From positions 6,658,001 to 6,722,000 of the forward strand of contig NC_037091.1 of assembly GCF_002994745.2 (NCBI RefSeq): a stretch of DNA of 64,000 nt, read 5' to 3'. The notes below the pieces were generated by a model that searched no databases, was not told the origin of the DNA, and saw only the letters and a program-made list of their open reading frames with translations. Shown piece by piece: positions 11,935 to 25,096 of this stretch. The DNA is from Rosa chinensis (taxonomy: Eukaryota > Streptophyta > Magnoliopsida > Rosales > Rosaceae). The position numbers were made by a program, and so were the translations under genes. The stretch's first letter is position 1. The number at the start of each line of letters is the position of its first letter.

Positions 11935-13364
11935 TAATCATTTAAGGGTTTGGGCACAGTGTGGCCAGGCCTTTCCAAGCCTTCTTTTGCGAGCTTCAGG
12001 CCCCACTGTGCCAATTCAGAGGTCGTCACCCCTGTGGGGCGGCCTTTGTCATCGATGCCACCGACCTGTAATGGAGTGATAGGCTCCAAATAGTACCTGG
12101 CATCTACGTAGTTCGCGGAAAAGGGAAATGGACGAGGGTCCGCTTGAATCAACTCCGCTTTATCTGTCTTTCGGTTGCACATAACGAGCTCCTGATGAAG
12201 AGTCGACGGAACACAATAGCTCCTGTGGATCCAGTCTCGGCCCAGAATAGCACTGTAGGCCGCATAACAATCTGTCACGAAGAAAGCATAAACTCCCTCA
12301 GCTGGGCCAACCTTGATGCGCAAGAAAAGAAGTCCCAAGGTCTTTGTCACAGTCCCCGCGAAGTTCTTAAGCGTAAGGGATGTGGACTGGATCTTCTCCC
12401 GCTTGATTCCGAGCAAGTGCATGGTTCTGGTAGTGACCACATTAACGGCAGCACCGGTATCTACCATGATCTTGCTAACCTTGATGCCTCCAACGTCTGC
12501 AGTTATATATAGAGGTCTCATGTGCTGGACCATCGCAGGTGTTGGCTTGGTGAAGCTCATGAAGAATTCTTTGCTATTAGCATCCTCCGTCTGAAGCAAA
12601 GCCGCTTCTTCCACAGGTGTCGTGACCGCTGATGTGATCTGCAAAGGTTGCACACTGGTTTCCCCAGTTTCGACGCATTCCTGGGCTGCGACCGGTAATG
12701 CATATCGCACGGGAAGTACGTAAACCATGTTGCAAGACGTATCGGCTACGTCGGGCTCCTCCATATCATCATCTAGATTAAGCTTGGGTTCATTGGAAGG
12801 GGTGTCAGTGTTGAACTGCTTAACCAGTCGATCGACCAACGACTCCTCTGTAAGGCCTTTGACCTCACACTGCTCGCGTTCCTGTAGCTCAAGTGTCTGT
12901 TTGGGCAAGCCTGGCTCCGGTTTCCCTTCTGCGCTGACCTTGGGGGAGGCGACCACCACACTCTGGACCCTTTTGGGCCTCCATTGTAAGGTCTCGGTAG
13001 TCTGTTCCTTGCCCCCCAGTCTCTTAAAAACCGAAGGTTTAGCTTCCGGTTCTTCGCGAAATAACCTGTGCCTACCATGAGGTCGCCTTGCCGGCGAAGT
13101 TTCAGTTCGAGTTGGCGGAGGTATCCTTTCTTCAGTGATCCTGCAAAAAACACTGGGCTTATCTGCCCCTGTTGCTTGTTTCTGGAGGCTGCGGGGAGCC
13201 ACTAATGGCTTGGCAGCGAGTGCCTCCATTTCCTTCCGATACTGCTCCGGCGATTTGACTAATTGCGAAGGCTTGATCAGGCCCTGATCCAGGGCCTCTA
13301 GAGTGCGCTTGGCTTCCCCGAACCTACGTTGCAGTTTCCTTTTCCTGGAAGAGCTTATTTCCAC
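11934..13364 (-). pseudogene. Tat pol 5' part: aspartic protease region
   Basis: This is a long open frame of 476 codons on the minus strand. The N-terminal half is low-complexity and charged. The protease lies near residues 285-390: the active site reads MVDTGAAVNVV and is followed by AAYSAILGRDWIH, the second conserved block of retroelement pepsin-like proteases. The frame is open throughout and directly abuts the RT frame. In an intact element it would be part of one Gag-Pol polyprotein; here it is an island between broken neighbours, so function is lost. Confidence 0.85.
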
Positions 13365-13734
13365 TGCCTTCCCTTTTTCCCTAGTGTACCACTTTCCTTC
13401 TTTGATGGTGGCAGCAGGAGCGGAATGTAGGGCTTGGTTAGAACGTCCTTTCTTTCGTTTGCGGCCTTCTCGCTTGTTTCTTATCGACCGCGGCTGCTTT
13501 CAGTTTCCTGAACAAGTTGGAGTCCTTGGGGGATGGTGGCGATTCCACCCTCTCCTTGTCTCTTGGGCTAGAAGGCTGATAGTTCCGCTATGGTGAGGCC
13601 CACTTAATGGGCGGGAGAGAGCCAAAGCGAAACGTCTGCTCGACCTATTCATGTGACACTTGGATGCCACACTCTTCTTTGCATCGCGAGCATAGGATCA
13701 CTGGTGAGGCTTTCCCGACTGATTTAGTTGTCTA

Positions 13735-16198
13735 CTACGCAGGAACCTCATCCTCGGTAGACTTTCCTTCTCGCCCCTTGGTATTTAAATCCAAGGTTGG
13801 TTTCCTCTGTGTCCGCCTGGACCAGTTCACATCGACCATATTGATCTCGGTGTCAGGAAAAGGGTTCAAGTCTACGAGCGCTGTCGCCTGTACTGGAGCT
13901 TCCACCTGCAAACTGCCATTATTGAGCCATACCTGGATCTGGTCTTTGAGTTTCACACAGTCTGCGGTATTGTGGTTCCACAAGTTGTGGAATTTGCAGT
14001 ACTTCTTTCCTTTCAACTGGTCCGATCTAGGAAAAGGCCAAAAATCGGTCTTCACCATCTTCGCGGCAATCATCTCATCCAAAATCTCATGTGCCTTATT
14101 GGCATCATAAGTATATGTCGCGAATTCAGGTTTGGTAAAGGCCATGGATTTGAGTTTGATAGGTTCTTTGGATATTTTCAACTGCTTCAGGGCTGGATTC
14201 TTTTTCCCGGTCAGCTCATAAGCAGCGACATCATTCTCCTCTTCCTCATCGTCCTCTTGAAACACTTCCTCAGTGTGGTGCTGGTAGTAAGGGTCATAGG
14301 TAGCTGGCTGGTAGCTCAGGGCCGCTACGGTGCGATGCTTTCCTGGCACATATGTCCCTTTGGACACATTCTTCCTATCATCTGTTTCTCTGAGAAGATG
14401 TTCAAAGCTGCCTACCTCTGTGATGAGTTCTCCCATTGATTGGATCATACTGCCATGTTGCTTTTTCCGTTGGCGAGGTTCCAAGCCCTTGACCACCAAC
14501 TTGACTAACTCCTTCTCGGGCAGGATGACATTCAGCTCGGCTTTCTGAATTTGGAAGCGCTGAAGATAAGCCACAGCAGACTCTGTAGGCTGTTGGGCCA
14601 TCTGAGTGAGAGAAGCCAAGTCAACCTCAGGCTCGATGGCTCCAAAGGTTTCTCGGAACAACTTTTCCATCGCGGGCCAATCTGCGACGGTCCCTGGCCG
14701 AAGTTTGGAAAACCACCTAAAGGCAGCGCCTGAGAGAGAAGTGCCAAAGATCCTGCATTTGAGGATGTCATCATTCTGGTACTGGCCGCATTGTACCCTA
14801 AACCTGGCTAGATGTGTAGCCGCGTTCTCTGTATCTTCTCCTGAAAAAAGTAGAAAATATGATATTTTTATAACCCCTGGGAAAGGGCGCGAGCATCACA
14901 TGCGGCGGGAAAGGTCCCTCATAGACCCCATCAACCTGATTCCTAGGATTAGCTAGCCTGATCATCTCTTCTACCTCGTCGCGTCTCACATACTCCGGAC
15001 CCGGAGGTGGAGGAGGAGGTGTTGCCACAGTATGGCGGGCAGTCTGCAAGGGTAGCGCCTGGTTCAAAGCCCCTCCTCCTTCTCCTATATGTACCACGTG
15101 GGTTGTAGCTGGTGGCTGAAGAGTTACTGCGGGGATGGGCAGTTCTTTTGTCAAGGCTGTTATCTTAACCGGGTTACCCGTCTGGTCAATACCATAATAG
15201 CTTCCTGGTAGCTCCTGATACACATTTTCTGCCCCGTCGCTATCATATTGGATAAAACTGGTAGAACCAGATGCGTTTCCAATAACCCTCGACGTTGGAT
15301 GCTTCTGTCTGGTGGCCTGTCCATCTGCCGAGGTGCCCTTTTCTTTGCTGCCACCGATGACCAGAGCCTACTCTTTGCCTTTCTGTGGCTTAGCGCCGTT
15401 GCCAACGGTTGCAGCCGGTGTAGCGGTGCTGCTGCTAGCTTTCTCTCACTGATTAGGCGGTATGTACTTGCTAGAGCCAGATGGCTGGCCAAGAGAACTG
15501 AGGAGAGCATTAGGGTCCCCTAAAGCCTTGTTCAGCACTTCTCTTGCTTGGTTCAGCTCGGCTCTCTGCATGGCCACCTCGGTTGCGAAGATCTGCCATA
15601 TTTGATGCAGTCTGCTGAGTTTGGTTCTCGATGGCCGCCAGGATCTCTTGTTGGTGCTGACTATGCTGATTAGCGACAACCGTGACATGAGCCCTTACTG
15701 CACTTTCTGATTGTGTGATCTGTTGTTGGGTATCTACTGCATGTTGGGTGATGTGCTGGTCTAACTCGCGCATGCGCTGGTCAGTCTTCTCTTGTTCCCT
15801 TTCAAAATCAGCGAGTATAAACTGGCGGTGACTTTCAATGTTCTCCATGATGATCGGAACCTCACCTCCGAGGTCGCTCCTTCTGGAATAGGCTTCGCGA
15901 CAAAAGCCTCTATTCCCCCACTTTCCACTGTATTAGGAACAGCAGTAGAGACAACATTGACGGCAGCGCCGGCTTGTTGAGTAGTAACATTCTGGCCCTC
16001 AGTAGTGGCCGGGTGATTCTCTTCCCGTGCAGTAGACATGTCGGACGATTGAGCAGGATTAGAGAATAGTTGAATTACTTGTTCTTCAGAAAGACCACGA
16101 CAGTCCGCCCGAGAGTGCGGTCTGTAACTGGAGGTCTTGTGTCTTGGGCAGTTAGCGTAAACCTTTTGGTAAGGGTTTTCGCTCGACGTTGCGTTCAC
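13735..16198 (-). pseudogene. Tat gag (several frames)
   Basis: Pieces of gag occur in order on the minus strand: 16198-15761, 15848-15510, 15223-14798 and 14670-13735. The first ATG (16198) is about 40 bases inside the 5' LTR, a plausible start. The 15848 piece is Gln-rich and coiled-coil-like. The last piece holds the capsid-like domain (TESAVAYLQRFQIQKAEL, MGELITEV) and a zinc-knuckle-like CKFHNLWNHNTADCVKL. Frame changes near 15860, 15500 and 14800 break it. Confidence 0.82.
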
Positions 16199-16215
16199 GA
16201 AAAGACACTATTACA

Positions 16216-16237
16216 GGTCCCACTGGGCGTGCCAAAA
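16216..16237 (-). other. Primer binding site region of the Tat element
   Basis: Immediately inside the 5' LTR the minus strand reads TTTTGGCACGCCCAGTGGGA. The TGGC start and position are what a tRNA primer site requires. I do not assign the tRNA. Confidence 0.7.
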
Positions 16238-17048
16238 TGTTTGACGCGTAAATCCGGTAGGGGTGCAAACTGTCTCTTTAGAGCGAGTGATTGCGCAGGC
16301 GTGCCAGCACCGTGGGGTGCAGTCGTCGGGGTAGTCCCTTGACCTGACTTCTTCTTCAAGCGCTGTGGACGAGGAGAGCACCAACCTCACCACATGGTTC
16401 TTCTCTAGCCTTTCTGGAAAGGACTTTGCCTTACGGATAAGGACTTTGGATGTGATCTCTTTGGTCACCAAATCGATACTTAGTATTGTAGACTAAGCAG
16501 AGCAATCACTGGGAAGTTTGGAGAAAGCACGGGTTTTGCTAAAGCGTGACTTTAGCTTCGCTGGGTTGCGAGGGCGTTACCCTTGCTTCGTTGGTTGTAT
16601 CGGTGGCAGTAGTACTAGCAGTCGGCTCGCGAGGAGACTAGGACTGGAAGCACGGTCGCCGGGTTGATCTGGTGATGCTGACAGTCGGCTCGCGAAGAGA
16701 CTAGGACTGGCGGGCGGTCACCGGGTTTCAACGAGGTTAAAGGTTTTCTCCGGGGAGGCTTTGTAATCGTTGGGATTAGTTGAGTTGAGAGAGGTCTTGT
16801 TATGTCCTTGAATCCTAGTATTTATACCTAGGTCTTCGACTGTTCCTTGCTGTAGAAGGATTAGTGATTGAAGTTCCCTATTCAATCTCTGCTACTTGAC
16901 TCCAATAAGGTTTCGTTTTCCTTATGGAATATGGAATGGGCGAAGCTGTAACCCATACCCAAGTAGGCTTATTTTTGGGCCGCAGGTATCGGCCCGCTAT
17001 GCTAAATCCACTAAAGGATCTTGCCAAAATTACTTTTGGGCTCAAACA
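16238..17048 (-). repeat. 5' LTR of the Tat element (811 bp)
   Basis: This complete LTR is bounded by TGTTTGA and TCAAACA, which are inverted copies of each other. It matches the window-start copy closely. A minus-strand TATAAATA box lies at 16819-16826, a plausible core promoter for the element. It contains the same pair of 62-bp-spaced GTCGGCTCGCGA blocks as the other LTR. Confidence 0.95.
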
Positions 17049-18147
17049 ACTTGTTTCAGCCACATACTTTGAAAGGGTCTCGGACTCGCGAATCTTAAAT
17101 TTTTGTAAAGCAATAACATTGCGCTTGCACTAGGCCAGAGTAGTTGCAGCACATACACTACCATGGTTCAGATTAGTTGTAAAACACCTTCATGTTTTAA
17201 TTGCTTGGTTGTTAGAACATATATGCAAAATTATCAATAAGGCTAGAGACTTGTGGACAAGTTGTGGTGGAAGTACAAAGCAAAATTATCAATCTTCTCT
17301 GTAGGTATCAACAATAGAAGTCATCCTCTGTTAGACTGTTACTAAGCCCAAAACTGTTTAGATGGGTTTATATAGCTGTGTAATGTGACCCAACCAAACT
17401 GCCATACTATGTGCAGGTCTCCATTCAATTATACATAGAAGTCGCAAGCATATATTGATTTTAGTACTTACTGGTTAAGGGAGAGACCAAAGGAAGATAG
17501 AATGCGAGCCTAGAAGTTATCAATTTTAGTACTCTAGATTTAACTTCTGGTTTTATTGTCTGCTCCTCTTTTGGTGTTCCTGTTCTCCTTTTGTATGAAT
17601 TGTAATTTGACAGAAGGGTGAATAGTAATAAAGCCATATCTACTCCGATCAACTCCCACGTCGTCCTCAGTTTCCATTTCTCTTGAGATCGTACGGCATT
17701 ACAGTTGTTCTTTCTTCTTAAGATCATGTGCATCTGCGCTACACACTCTTATCTTCTTTTTTTCTTTTTTCAACCACATTTTCCTTATTTATATTTTCTT
17801 TCATTTTCTTTAGTATTTTACAGTATTAGCCCTCCTTGATGTCTTTTTATTTTAGTCCAACTTTATCTCTATATGAACAATATTGAAAGATCAATTTTTG
17901 GTGAAGCTTTTGACACTGAAGTCTGCGCCTCCCTATATAAAAGTAGAGATAAAGCTATGTGAGTATGTACATAGCTAAAATCTAAACATCTTCGATTTTA
18001 TTGAGTAATAGGATTTGCCAACGTATTTCTTGGCAAGTTGTGTATGATATCTAAAAGGGCACGAGTTGTAAAATATACTTGGTAAACTTATTGGCTAAAC
18101 TAATTCATTACTTCTTTTTTTTGTATGTAACTAATTCATTACTCGAA
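17049..18147. other. AT-rich spacer, no gene seen
   Basis: This is the sequence between the Tat element and the first small element. Only short frames are present on either strand, with no motif I recognise. Confidence 0.5.
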
Positions 18148-18477
18148 GGCCATGTTTGATTCCCGAAAAGTAAGCATCAAGAAAGGAAATGTTCCTTACC
18201 TGCGTTTGGGATGCAGAAGGAAAGGAAATTATTTCCTGAATGAAGGGAAAATGAGGAGGAAAGTGGTTCCTTCCAAACCTCAAAGGAATTACTTTCCCCA
18301 TTTTTTTTCTTGCATTTATTACTCAAAACATATTATCTTATTACATTATTTACAAACTTTTTAACAACTTTCCTTACATTACCAAACATCGGAATGGAAA
18401 GTTGTTGGGAAATTTCATTTCCCTTCCTATGGGAAAGACAAAGGAATTACTTTCATTTCCATGAACCAAACGAGGCT
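18148..18477. mobile_element. Candidate MITE, about 330 bp
   Basis: The left end GGCCATGTTTGATTC is an imperfect inverted copy of the right end (GAACCAAACGAGGCT). Internal GGAAAG/CTTTCC runs also face each other. Size, lack of coding sequence and inverted ends fit a MITE. No clean target duplication was found. Confidence 0.5.
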
Positions 18478-18745
18478 CAAGTATGAATTATCTTTTTATA
18501 AAAATGGTTGGCACAAGTGATAAAATGGTAATTTTTTGGGGTAAATAGTTACATGGTAATTTGGTAAAATCAATAAATTAGTAAATACTTGAATTTGTAA
18601 CCATAGAAAGTTCATGCTGCTCGGATTGATTAGAAAAGAAAATAAAGAAAAATGTATATAAAGAAAAATGATTCTTAGCATCAAATATAGATCTAAAATT
18701 TAAGGTTTTAAATTGATGTGGCGTGTTATGTCAAATTCTAGTCAG

Positions 18746-18963
18746 TGTTCAAGGAAAACTTAATTTGTGTTTAGCCCAAACTCTAGGTTACTTGACCTAG
18801 TGGTAATAGGATTTAATTAGAAAGATCTAGAATCATATTCAATGTAGAATTACTTTCCTTGTATGATTGAGATTCTATGCATTGTAATCCTCTATATAAA
18901 GAGGCCCCTATTATCAATGAGAATACACAGCGATTATCTCTCAATTCTCGTTTCCCTAAAACA
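18746..18963 (+). repeat. 5' LTR of first copia
   Basis: It starts TGTTCAAGG and ends CCCTAAAACA. A TATATAAA box at 18893-18900 is the likely core promoter. The following CGTTATCAGCACGAG (18964 on) occupies the primer-binding position, and the second copia has the same sequence there. Confidence 0.94.
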
Positions 18964-20016
18964 CGTTATCAGCACGAGCCCTAACCCTAGCCCTAAAAAC
19001 AAAAAAAACCCGAAAACTCTTCTCACCAAAACTGCCGCAAGCTCCTAGCCCTTGTTAGCTATGACCTATGCTGCCCCTGCAGCCCTTGCGCACCCGTGTG
19101 CCGCCTACTGCCCCTGCAGCATTGCCGCACGCCTGCTGCCCCCTGCAACACAGCAGCACGCTCGTTTCTGTGCAGATCAGTCTGCTTTCACGCGCCGAAA
19201 CGTCTTGTTAGTAACCTCTGATAAAAATACTTTCTTCATCAGAGTTGTTCATCTATGTCTCTTCTATCTGACCTCCAAATTTCAGCTCTATTGGAGTCGT
19301 TTTGAGACATGTACACCATTCGAGATGGGAGCTGTTCAGCATGCTCCTTCCTGTGCATATCAGTCAGTTTGCAAGCCCCGAAACGCCTAGTTCAGAACCT
19401 CAGATCAAAATTCTTCCTTCACCAAAGTTGTTTAAGTCTGTCTCTTCTATTTAACCTCCAAATGTAAGCCCTATTGGAGTCGTTTTGAGACCTGTACATC
19501 AATCGGAGTGGGAGCTGTTCAGAAGCGAATTTGCTCCGAATTTCAACAAGTTTGATTCGCCTAGGACTGAAGCTCGTCTGCAATCCTACAATAAGGATCG
19601 AATACGCTCTGCAATCCTAAGAGGTATGGTTTACAAAAAGTTCCCGTTTTTGAAGTTTTTTTTAATTCTTTTTCGCTTCTTTTTCTCGGGGACTTGCAAC
19701 CTCTCTTCTTCTACCCCCCCCCCCCTTTCTTCATTATAGGGGAGACCAAATTAAGCCGAACTATGGGGGTTCGTGCTCACTCCAAGCTTAGAGCTTGTTG
19801 AGATCTCCAAACTTACAGTTTGTAGAGAATTTATGATCGACCACTTACATCATTGTTTCGATCTAATCCAATATCTCTTGGAATCGAATTTCTTGGAAGC
19901 GACTACGCTCGGAAATTCCTAATTTCTTGGAAGCGATTACGCTCAGAAATTTCATATGTTTTCGTGGTAGCCTATTTCACTCCGAAACTAACCCTAATTT
20001 CTTGTTCTCTTTCAGG
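18964..20016 (+). other. Untranslated leader of first copia with a 183-bp tandem duplication
   Basis: This is a non-coding leader between the LTR and gag. A block including TTGGAGTCGTTTTGAGAC occurs at 19291 and again at 19474, and the surrounding ~180 bp is duplicated. A C run lies near 19718. TTCTCTTTCAG directly before the gag ATG looks like a 3' splice site, which raises the possibility of a spliced leader. Confidence 0.65.
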
Positions 20017-21069
20017 ATGAGTAACCTGAACAAATTGGACTTTGCTCTATTGGGAACAACTAGCTCTGGATATCACAGGTGGTTTCGTGATATCCGCCAG
20101 CATCTCAAGGCTGATGGAATTCTGGATATGATTCTCGAGCCTAGCCAGGACGTGATAACTGTTGAGCAAGCTCAAGCTTTGGAAGCAAATAGAGCAGCCT
20201 TAGAGGCAAATAAGGCGAAAGCCATCATCCTAATGACTCGTCATATGGATGATTCGCTCCAGTACGAGTGTATGAATGAAGAAGACCCCAGAAGGCTGTG
20301 GGTCTCACTCGAAGAAAGATTTGGCAACGTCCGTGACTCCTTGCTTCCTAACCTAGAAGTGAGATGGCATAGCCTCCGCTTCTGTGATTTCAAGTCAGTT
20401 CTTGACTATAACTCGGAAGCACTTCGCATTAAATCCTTAATGGAATTCTGTGGTAAAGAGATCACAGATGCGATGTTGATTGAGAAGACTCTCTCTACCT
20501 TCCCCGTCTCTGTATTGATGGTTGCTAAGAACTATGGAATCGATGTTGCTGCAGGACGGATCACAAGGTTTCATGAGCTTTTGGAGCTATGAATGTCGCT
20601 GAAAAGCATGACAATATCCTTGTGAAGAACTATAATTCGAGATCCGTGGAAACAGAGCATATTCCGGAATCCAATTATAGTCTCATCTCTAAGAGAGGGC
20701 GCCAAGAGCAAAACCCTAATATTAGGTATACTTCTGGACATTCTGATCCATATAATCGCTCTACTTGGGAAGGTAACCGCCAAAATAGGAGAACACGGAA
20801 CCGAAGAGGTCAACGTGGAAAGAGAGAGGGAGGCAACGCCTCTGGCCATGTTGGTGGCGCCACCAATACTAAGAGCCATCTAAATGACGCTGTCAAAGCG
20901 CCTCAATCAATGGAGTTCGAGCAAAGAGATGTATGTTCTCGATGTGGAGTGTCTGATCATTAGGCACACATTTGTAGAGCTCGTGAAGAACTTGTCACAG
21001 CCTACAAAGCATATTGTGAAGCAAGAGAAGCTCACTATGTGGAACAAGAAGATCAAGAAGATGATCTAA
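20017..21069 (+). pseudogene. Copia gag (first copy)
   Basis: ATG at 20017 opens MSNLNKLDFALLGTT, followed by a UBN2-type gag domain (HMDDSLQYECMNEEDPRRLW). The frame stops after about 190 codons at 20590 and continues in another frame with a basic region and a zinc knuckle (CSRCGVSDH, then a stop where the knuckle should continue, then HICR). The second copia encodes a protein nearly identical at its start. Confidence 0.88.
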
Positions 21070-24000
21070 AGTGAAGGGTTGGAGACTACAAATCTGGCTG
21101 GGATCAATAGATCGCCAATTCTGTTTAAGTCTTTATTTTTCCAAGAGATGTAATAGGCAATTGCCATATACTTTGTAGTAAATGCCAATGGTTTAGTCTT
21201 TCTTCAAAGTAGGCTCACCCAAAGTAAGTGTGATGTCTAGGAAGGTTTTGAGATTAGTGGTACTTAAGCGAGCCTTGCTCCACCGACATCTCTCTACTCA
21301 CCTGGTCACATTTATTTTGGAATTACCGAAAGAAGTTAGACGACTACCATTGTTTTGCATTAGCTAGCATTTGGATTAGATTCTCCTAATGGTTAAGAGA
21401 CAATGATGTACTCTGTTGGCTTATGAATAAAATTTCGAGTTCTTTTCATTATGACTCCATTTTGATTCTGAGCATATGACTTTGTGACTAAGATGGCTGG
21501 GCCATCAGTATTAATTCAAGGACATGGAATAGCCCAAGTTCCACTTGCCAAATGGCACCTTGATTACAGCTGTCACAGAAACTCTCTACGCTCTTAGGGC
21601 AAATCGTACCCTATGAATAGCCAACGAATGCCATGCGAAAATGCATGTAGAACGGAGATGAGTTCCTTTGCGAATACCTCTAACGATTGCGAACAAAGGC
21701 GCATCTTAGAGAAGTTTATGTGTCTCTCTAGTGGACTCTATGTCACTATTCGAGCTATTAAATCCAATAAAGTTATAAGAGAAGATCTCTTGGATTTAGA
21801 CACATATTGGCTTTGTCACGACAGGATAGGTCATCCTGGTCATGATATGATGATCCGTCTACTAAAGACTTCACTCGGACATCCATCATTTTGAGCAAAA
21901 CGAAGCAAGAATCTGATGACGCCATAAAAGGCGCCAACCATGAGCATAACGCCGTGGTTGTTCCTCCTTGTGGCCATGATGCCATACATGCTAATTTCCA
22001 TGGCTCCAACGCCATGATGGGAGATATAGTCACACATTTTGCTTCTAATAGCGCTACAGACACTCAGGCCCAACCAAAATCCTCATTGGTCGCTTTTAAG
22101 GCCTCTCGCTCATTTTGCAAAGCCAGTTCATTTGGGAAATTAGGACTGAGGCCGTCCTACGCAAAGGATATGAAAATACTCATTATGTTCTTACATCAAA
22201 TCCATGGGGATTCTATGGACTGATTCAACCAACTTACGGACGTTTAAATATCTCATGATGTTGGTTGACACGCAAACACGCTGGTCACGTGTCGTGCCAT
22301 TGTCCACTTGTAATGCTGCTTATGCTACACTCCTAGCACATATCATATGACAACGGGCTCACTCCCCAAATCATCATATTCAGTCAATTGGATTCGACTA
22401 TGCTGGAGAGTTTACATCGAAGACTTTCGATGGTTATTGCATTGGGATTGATGTTGGACATCATATTCCCATGTACACCCCAATTGGTCTCGCGGAAACG
22501 ACTACGATAATAGTCTGGACATTGGTAATGCGCACCATTCTCCTTATATCCGCTTGAGGTGATGCAATATCGCATGCAGCTATGCTAATTCGTCTACGAC
22601 CTACCGCCACTCAATGTACCCCTGCGTTACAGCTAGTGACTGGGTACAACTATTTTGTAGTTACGCACATTTGAGTGAGCCATTTATGTGCTTATTGCGC
22701 TGCCACAGCGCACTATGATAGGTCCTTACAGACGATTGGACAACTCAGTTGGATTTGAGACTCCAACAATCGTCCGCCACTTAATGCCCTTGCAAGGCGA
22801 TCTCCTTACCGCTAGATTTGTGGATGTCACTTTGATGAAACAGTCTTCCCGTCGTTCGGGGGAGATAAGAACACAGATGTTTAACAGGAACGACAGGAAT
22901 TGTCGTGGTCTGTCCCCACTATGTCTCATCTTGATCCCTATTAAAGTGATGAGATCACACAAATATGCTGCAAACATGCCTGCAAGGAAGTACGTCCCTA
23001 CGAGAGGACATAGCGCCACCCTACACGGAGGGAGGCATGGTGCCAACGTCAAAGAGAGTGGCACTCTGGCGTTACAGGCCATGGCCCCAGCTAGGATGCG
23101 TGGGAGGCCTGTGAGTTCGAAGGATACTTTGACACATTTCAATCCTTTGATCATCAAGACTCAAAATCCGTCTTATGAGAATCTTCCGGGTTATGGTTAT
23201 CGTTGGGGGACGCCTCAACGTCAGAACCTATTCCTGAGAATATAGAGCTCTATGAAACTTACACTAGTGTACATGAGACGTGGGATGGAAACTCCATCAT
23301 AATTGATGATGTAGTTGCGCATTTCATTGCGCATGAGTTTGTTGAGTCCGATGATATCAAACCACGCTCCGTTGATGAATGAATGCCAACGTAGAGAGTT
23401 TTGGCCTAAATGGAAAGATGTGATCCAGGTTAAGATGGATTCTCTAACAAAGAGGAAGGTTTTCGAGCTAGAGATGCCAACACCTCTGAACATAGATCTG
23501 TTGACTAATGGGTCTTTGTTAGAAAGCGTAGTGAGAAAAAGAGATGGTAATCTCGCCTTATGGCGCAAGGCTTCTCACAAAACACCCTGGAATCGACTAC
23601 GATGAGACATATTCTCTCGTAATGGATGTCATTGCACTCCACTACCTTTTCAGTTTGGTAGTTTCCGAATAACTGAACATGCAGCTTACAAATGTGGTCA
23701 CTACGTATCTCTATAGGGATCTAGATACGGAATATACATGAAGGTTCATGGCGAACTTCATTTACCCATGTCAAGAGGTTCTAGACCACGGAGCGCGTTT
23801 ACAATAAGGTTGAAACGCTCACTAAAGTGACTACTTGATTGGGAAGGGATATGCCCACTCGTTTCTATGACAAGTTTCGGATTCTATCGCGGTTCATGTT
23901 GGACATGATCTCCATTAGAAGCCTTTAAAGAGTTAAGGGAAACCGCTTAACACTTGAAATCCGTAGTTTGAGATGAAGGATTTTGGGAGAACACGATTAT

Positions 24001-25086
24001 GTCTCGGTTTAGAACTTGAGCATCGTGTCGATAGATGCTTAGGCATTTTGACAAGGTCAAGCCTTCAAGCACCCCCATGATCGTCCGTAGTCTTGATCCG
24101 GAAAAGGATCCTCTTCGTCGAAAGGATGATGACGAAGATGTGCTAGAGGCAGAAGTGCCTTACTTAGTACAATAGGCGCATTATTGTACTTATCCCAATG
24201 CACAAAACCGGACATCTCATATGTTGTGAATTTGTTAGCTAGATATAGCTCTGCGCCAACGCGACGCCATTGGATTGGTGTAAAAGATATCTTTCGATAC
24301 TTGAGATGTATGAGTGATATGGGCTTGTTCTATCCCTACAAAGAGATGATGGATTCGGACCCATCACACACCAGGTACGCCGCCAACACTGGCCTGCGTC
24401 CACTATCCCTATCCCAAAACGACATGTGTTTTGGAAGGTTTTGCTGATATTGGGTATCTCTCCGACCCACACAAAGGTCACTCCCAAACTGGTTATGTGT
24501 TCACCATGGGAAAAGACCATGATATCTTGGAGGTCTACAGAATAGACCGTCGCTATATCTTCAAACAATGCAGAGATCATTGCTCTTCATGAAGTGGTTC
24601 ATGAATGGATATGGATTGGATTCATAATTACGCATGTTCGAACAATTGTGGTTTGAAGTCTACCACAGATGAGCCTACGAGCGTTTAGGATAATGCTACT
24701 TGTTTTGAACAAATGACGCAAGGCTACATCAAAAGCGATAACACCAAGCATAATCAACAACAACAGAAGTTCCTCAAGATCAAAGTGAACCAGGTTCGAT
24801 CTGAGGACAATGCAGCAGACTTGTCTACTAAGTCATTGCCCAAATCCACGTTCGAGAAACATGTGGCCAGAATTGGCTTGCGGAAATTATCTGAACTCCC
24901 ATGATCGTAGTCATCAGAGGGAGGCGCAGACATCAGGGGGAGATGTCTACATGTTCGTCTAGAATCGTGAAGGGTGTGTTGTGCTCTTTTTCCCCTTCGA
25001 CCGAGGTTATTTTTGTCCCACTGGGTTTTTGTTACTCGGCAAGGTTTTTAACGAGGCAACGAGAGAAGCACCGCGTTTGGGCAACA
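21070..25086 (+). pseudogene. Copia pol remnants (first copy)
   Basis: Fragments occur in order: a protease-like region near 21500; GAG-pre-integrase CHDRIGHPGHDMMIRLLKTS (to 21894); a scrambled integrase core around 22200-22700; RT entry (WKDVIQVKMDSLTKRKVFE, 23420); and a shortened RT core in which the YVDD box area at 23895-23908 is out of frame. Next are the connection domain (CTKPDISYVVNLLARYSS, 24200) and the end of RNase H (EDNAADLSTKSLPKSTFE, stop at 24904). Dozens of stops and indels make it non-functional. Confidence 0.88.
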
Positions 25087-25096
25087 CAAGGGGGAG

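Larger units (their letters stand above)
1..17048 (-). mobile_element. Ty3/gypsy LTR retrotransposon, Tat lineage, left end cut by window
   Basis: Two LTR copies (1-759 and 16238-17048) bracket minus-strand gag, protease, RT, RNase H, a second archaeal-type RNase H and integrase. That dual RNase H layout is the mark of the Tat lineage. The right LTR is the element's 5' LTR. ACTTG at 17049-17053 would be the right target-site copy; its partner lies about 48 bp outside the window. By eye the LTRs differ at about 3% of positions, so insertion is fairly recent. Frameshifts and stops show the coding region is dead. It has two additions: a solo LTR in pol and an intron-bearing antisense gene between integrase and 3' LTR. 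Confidence 0.93.
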
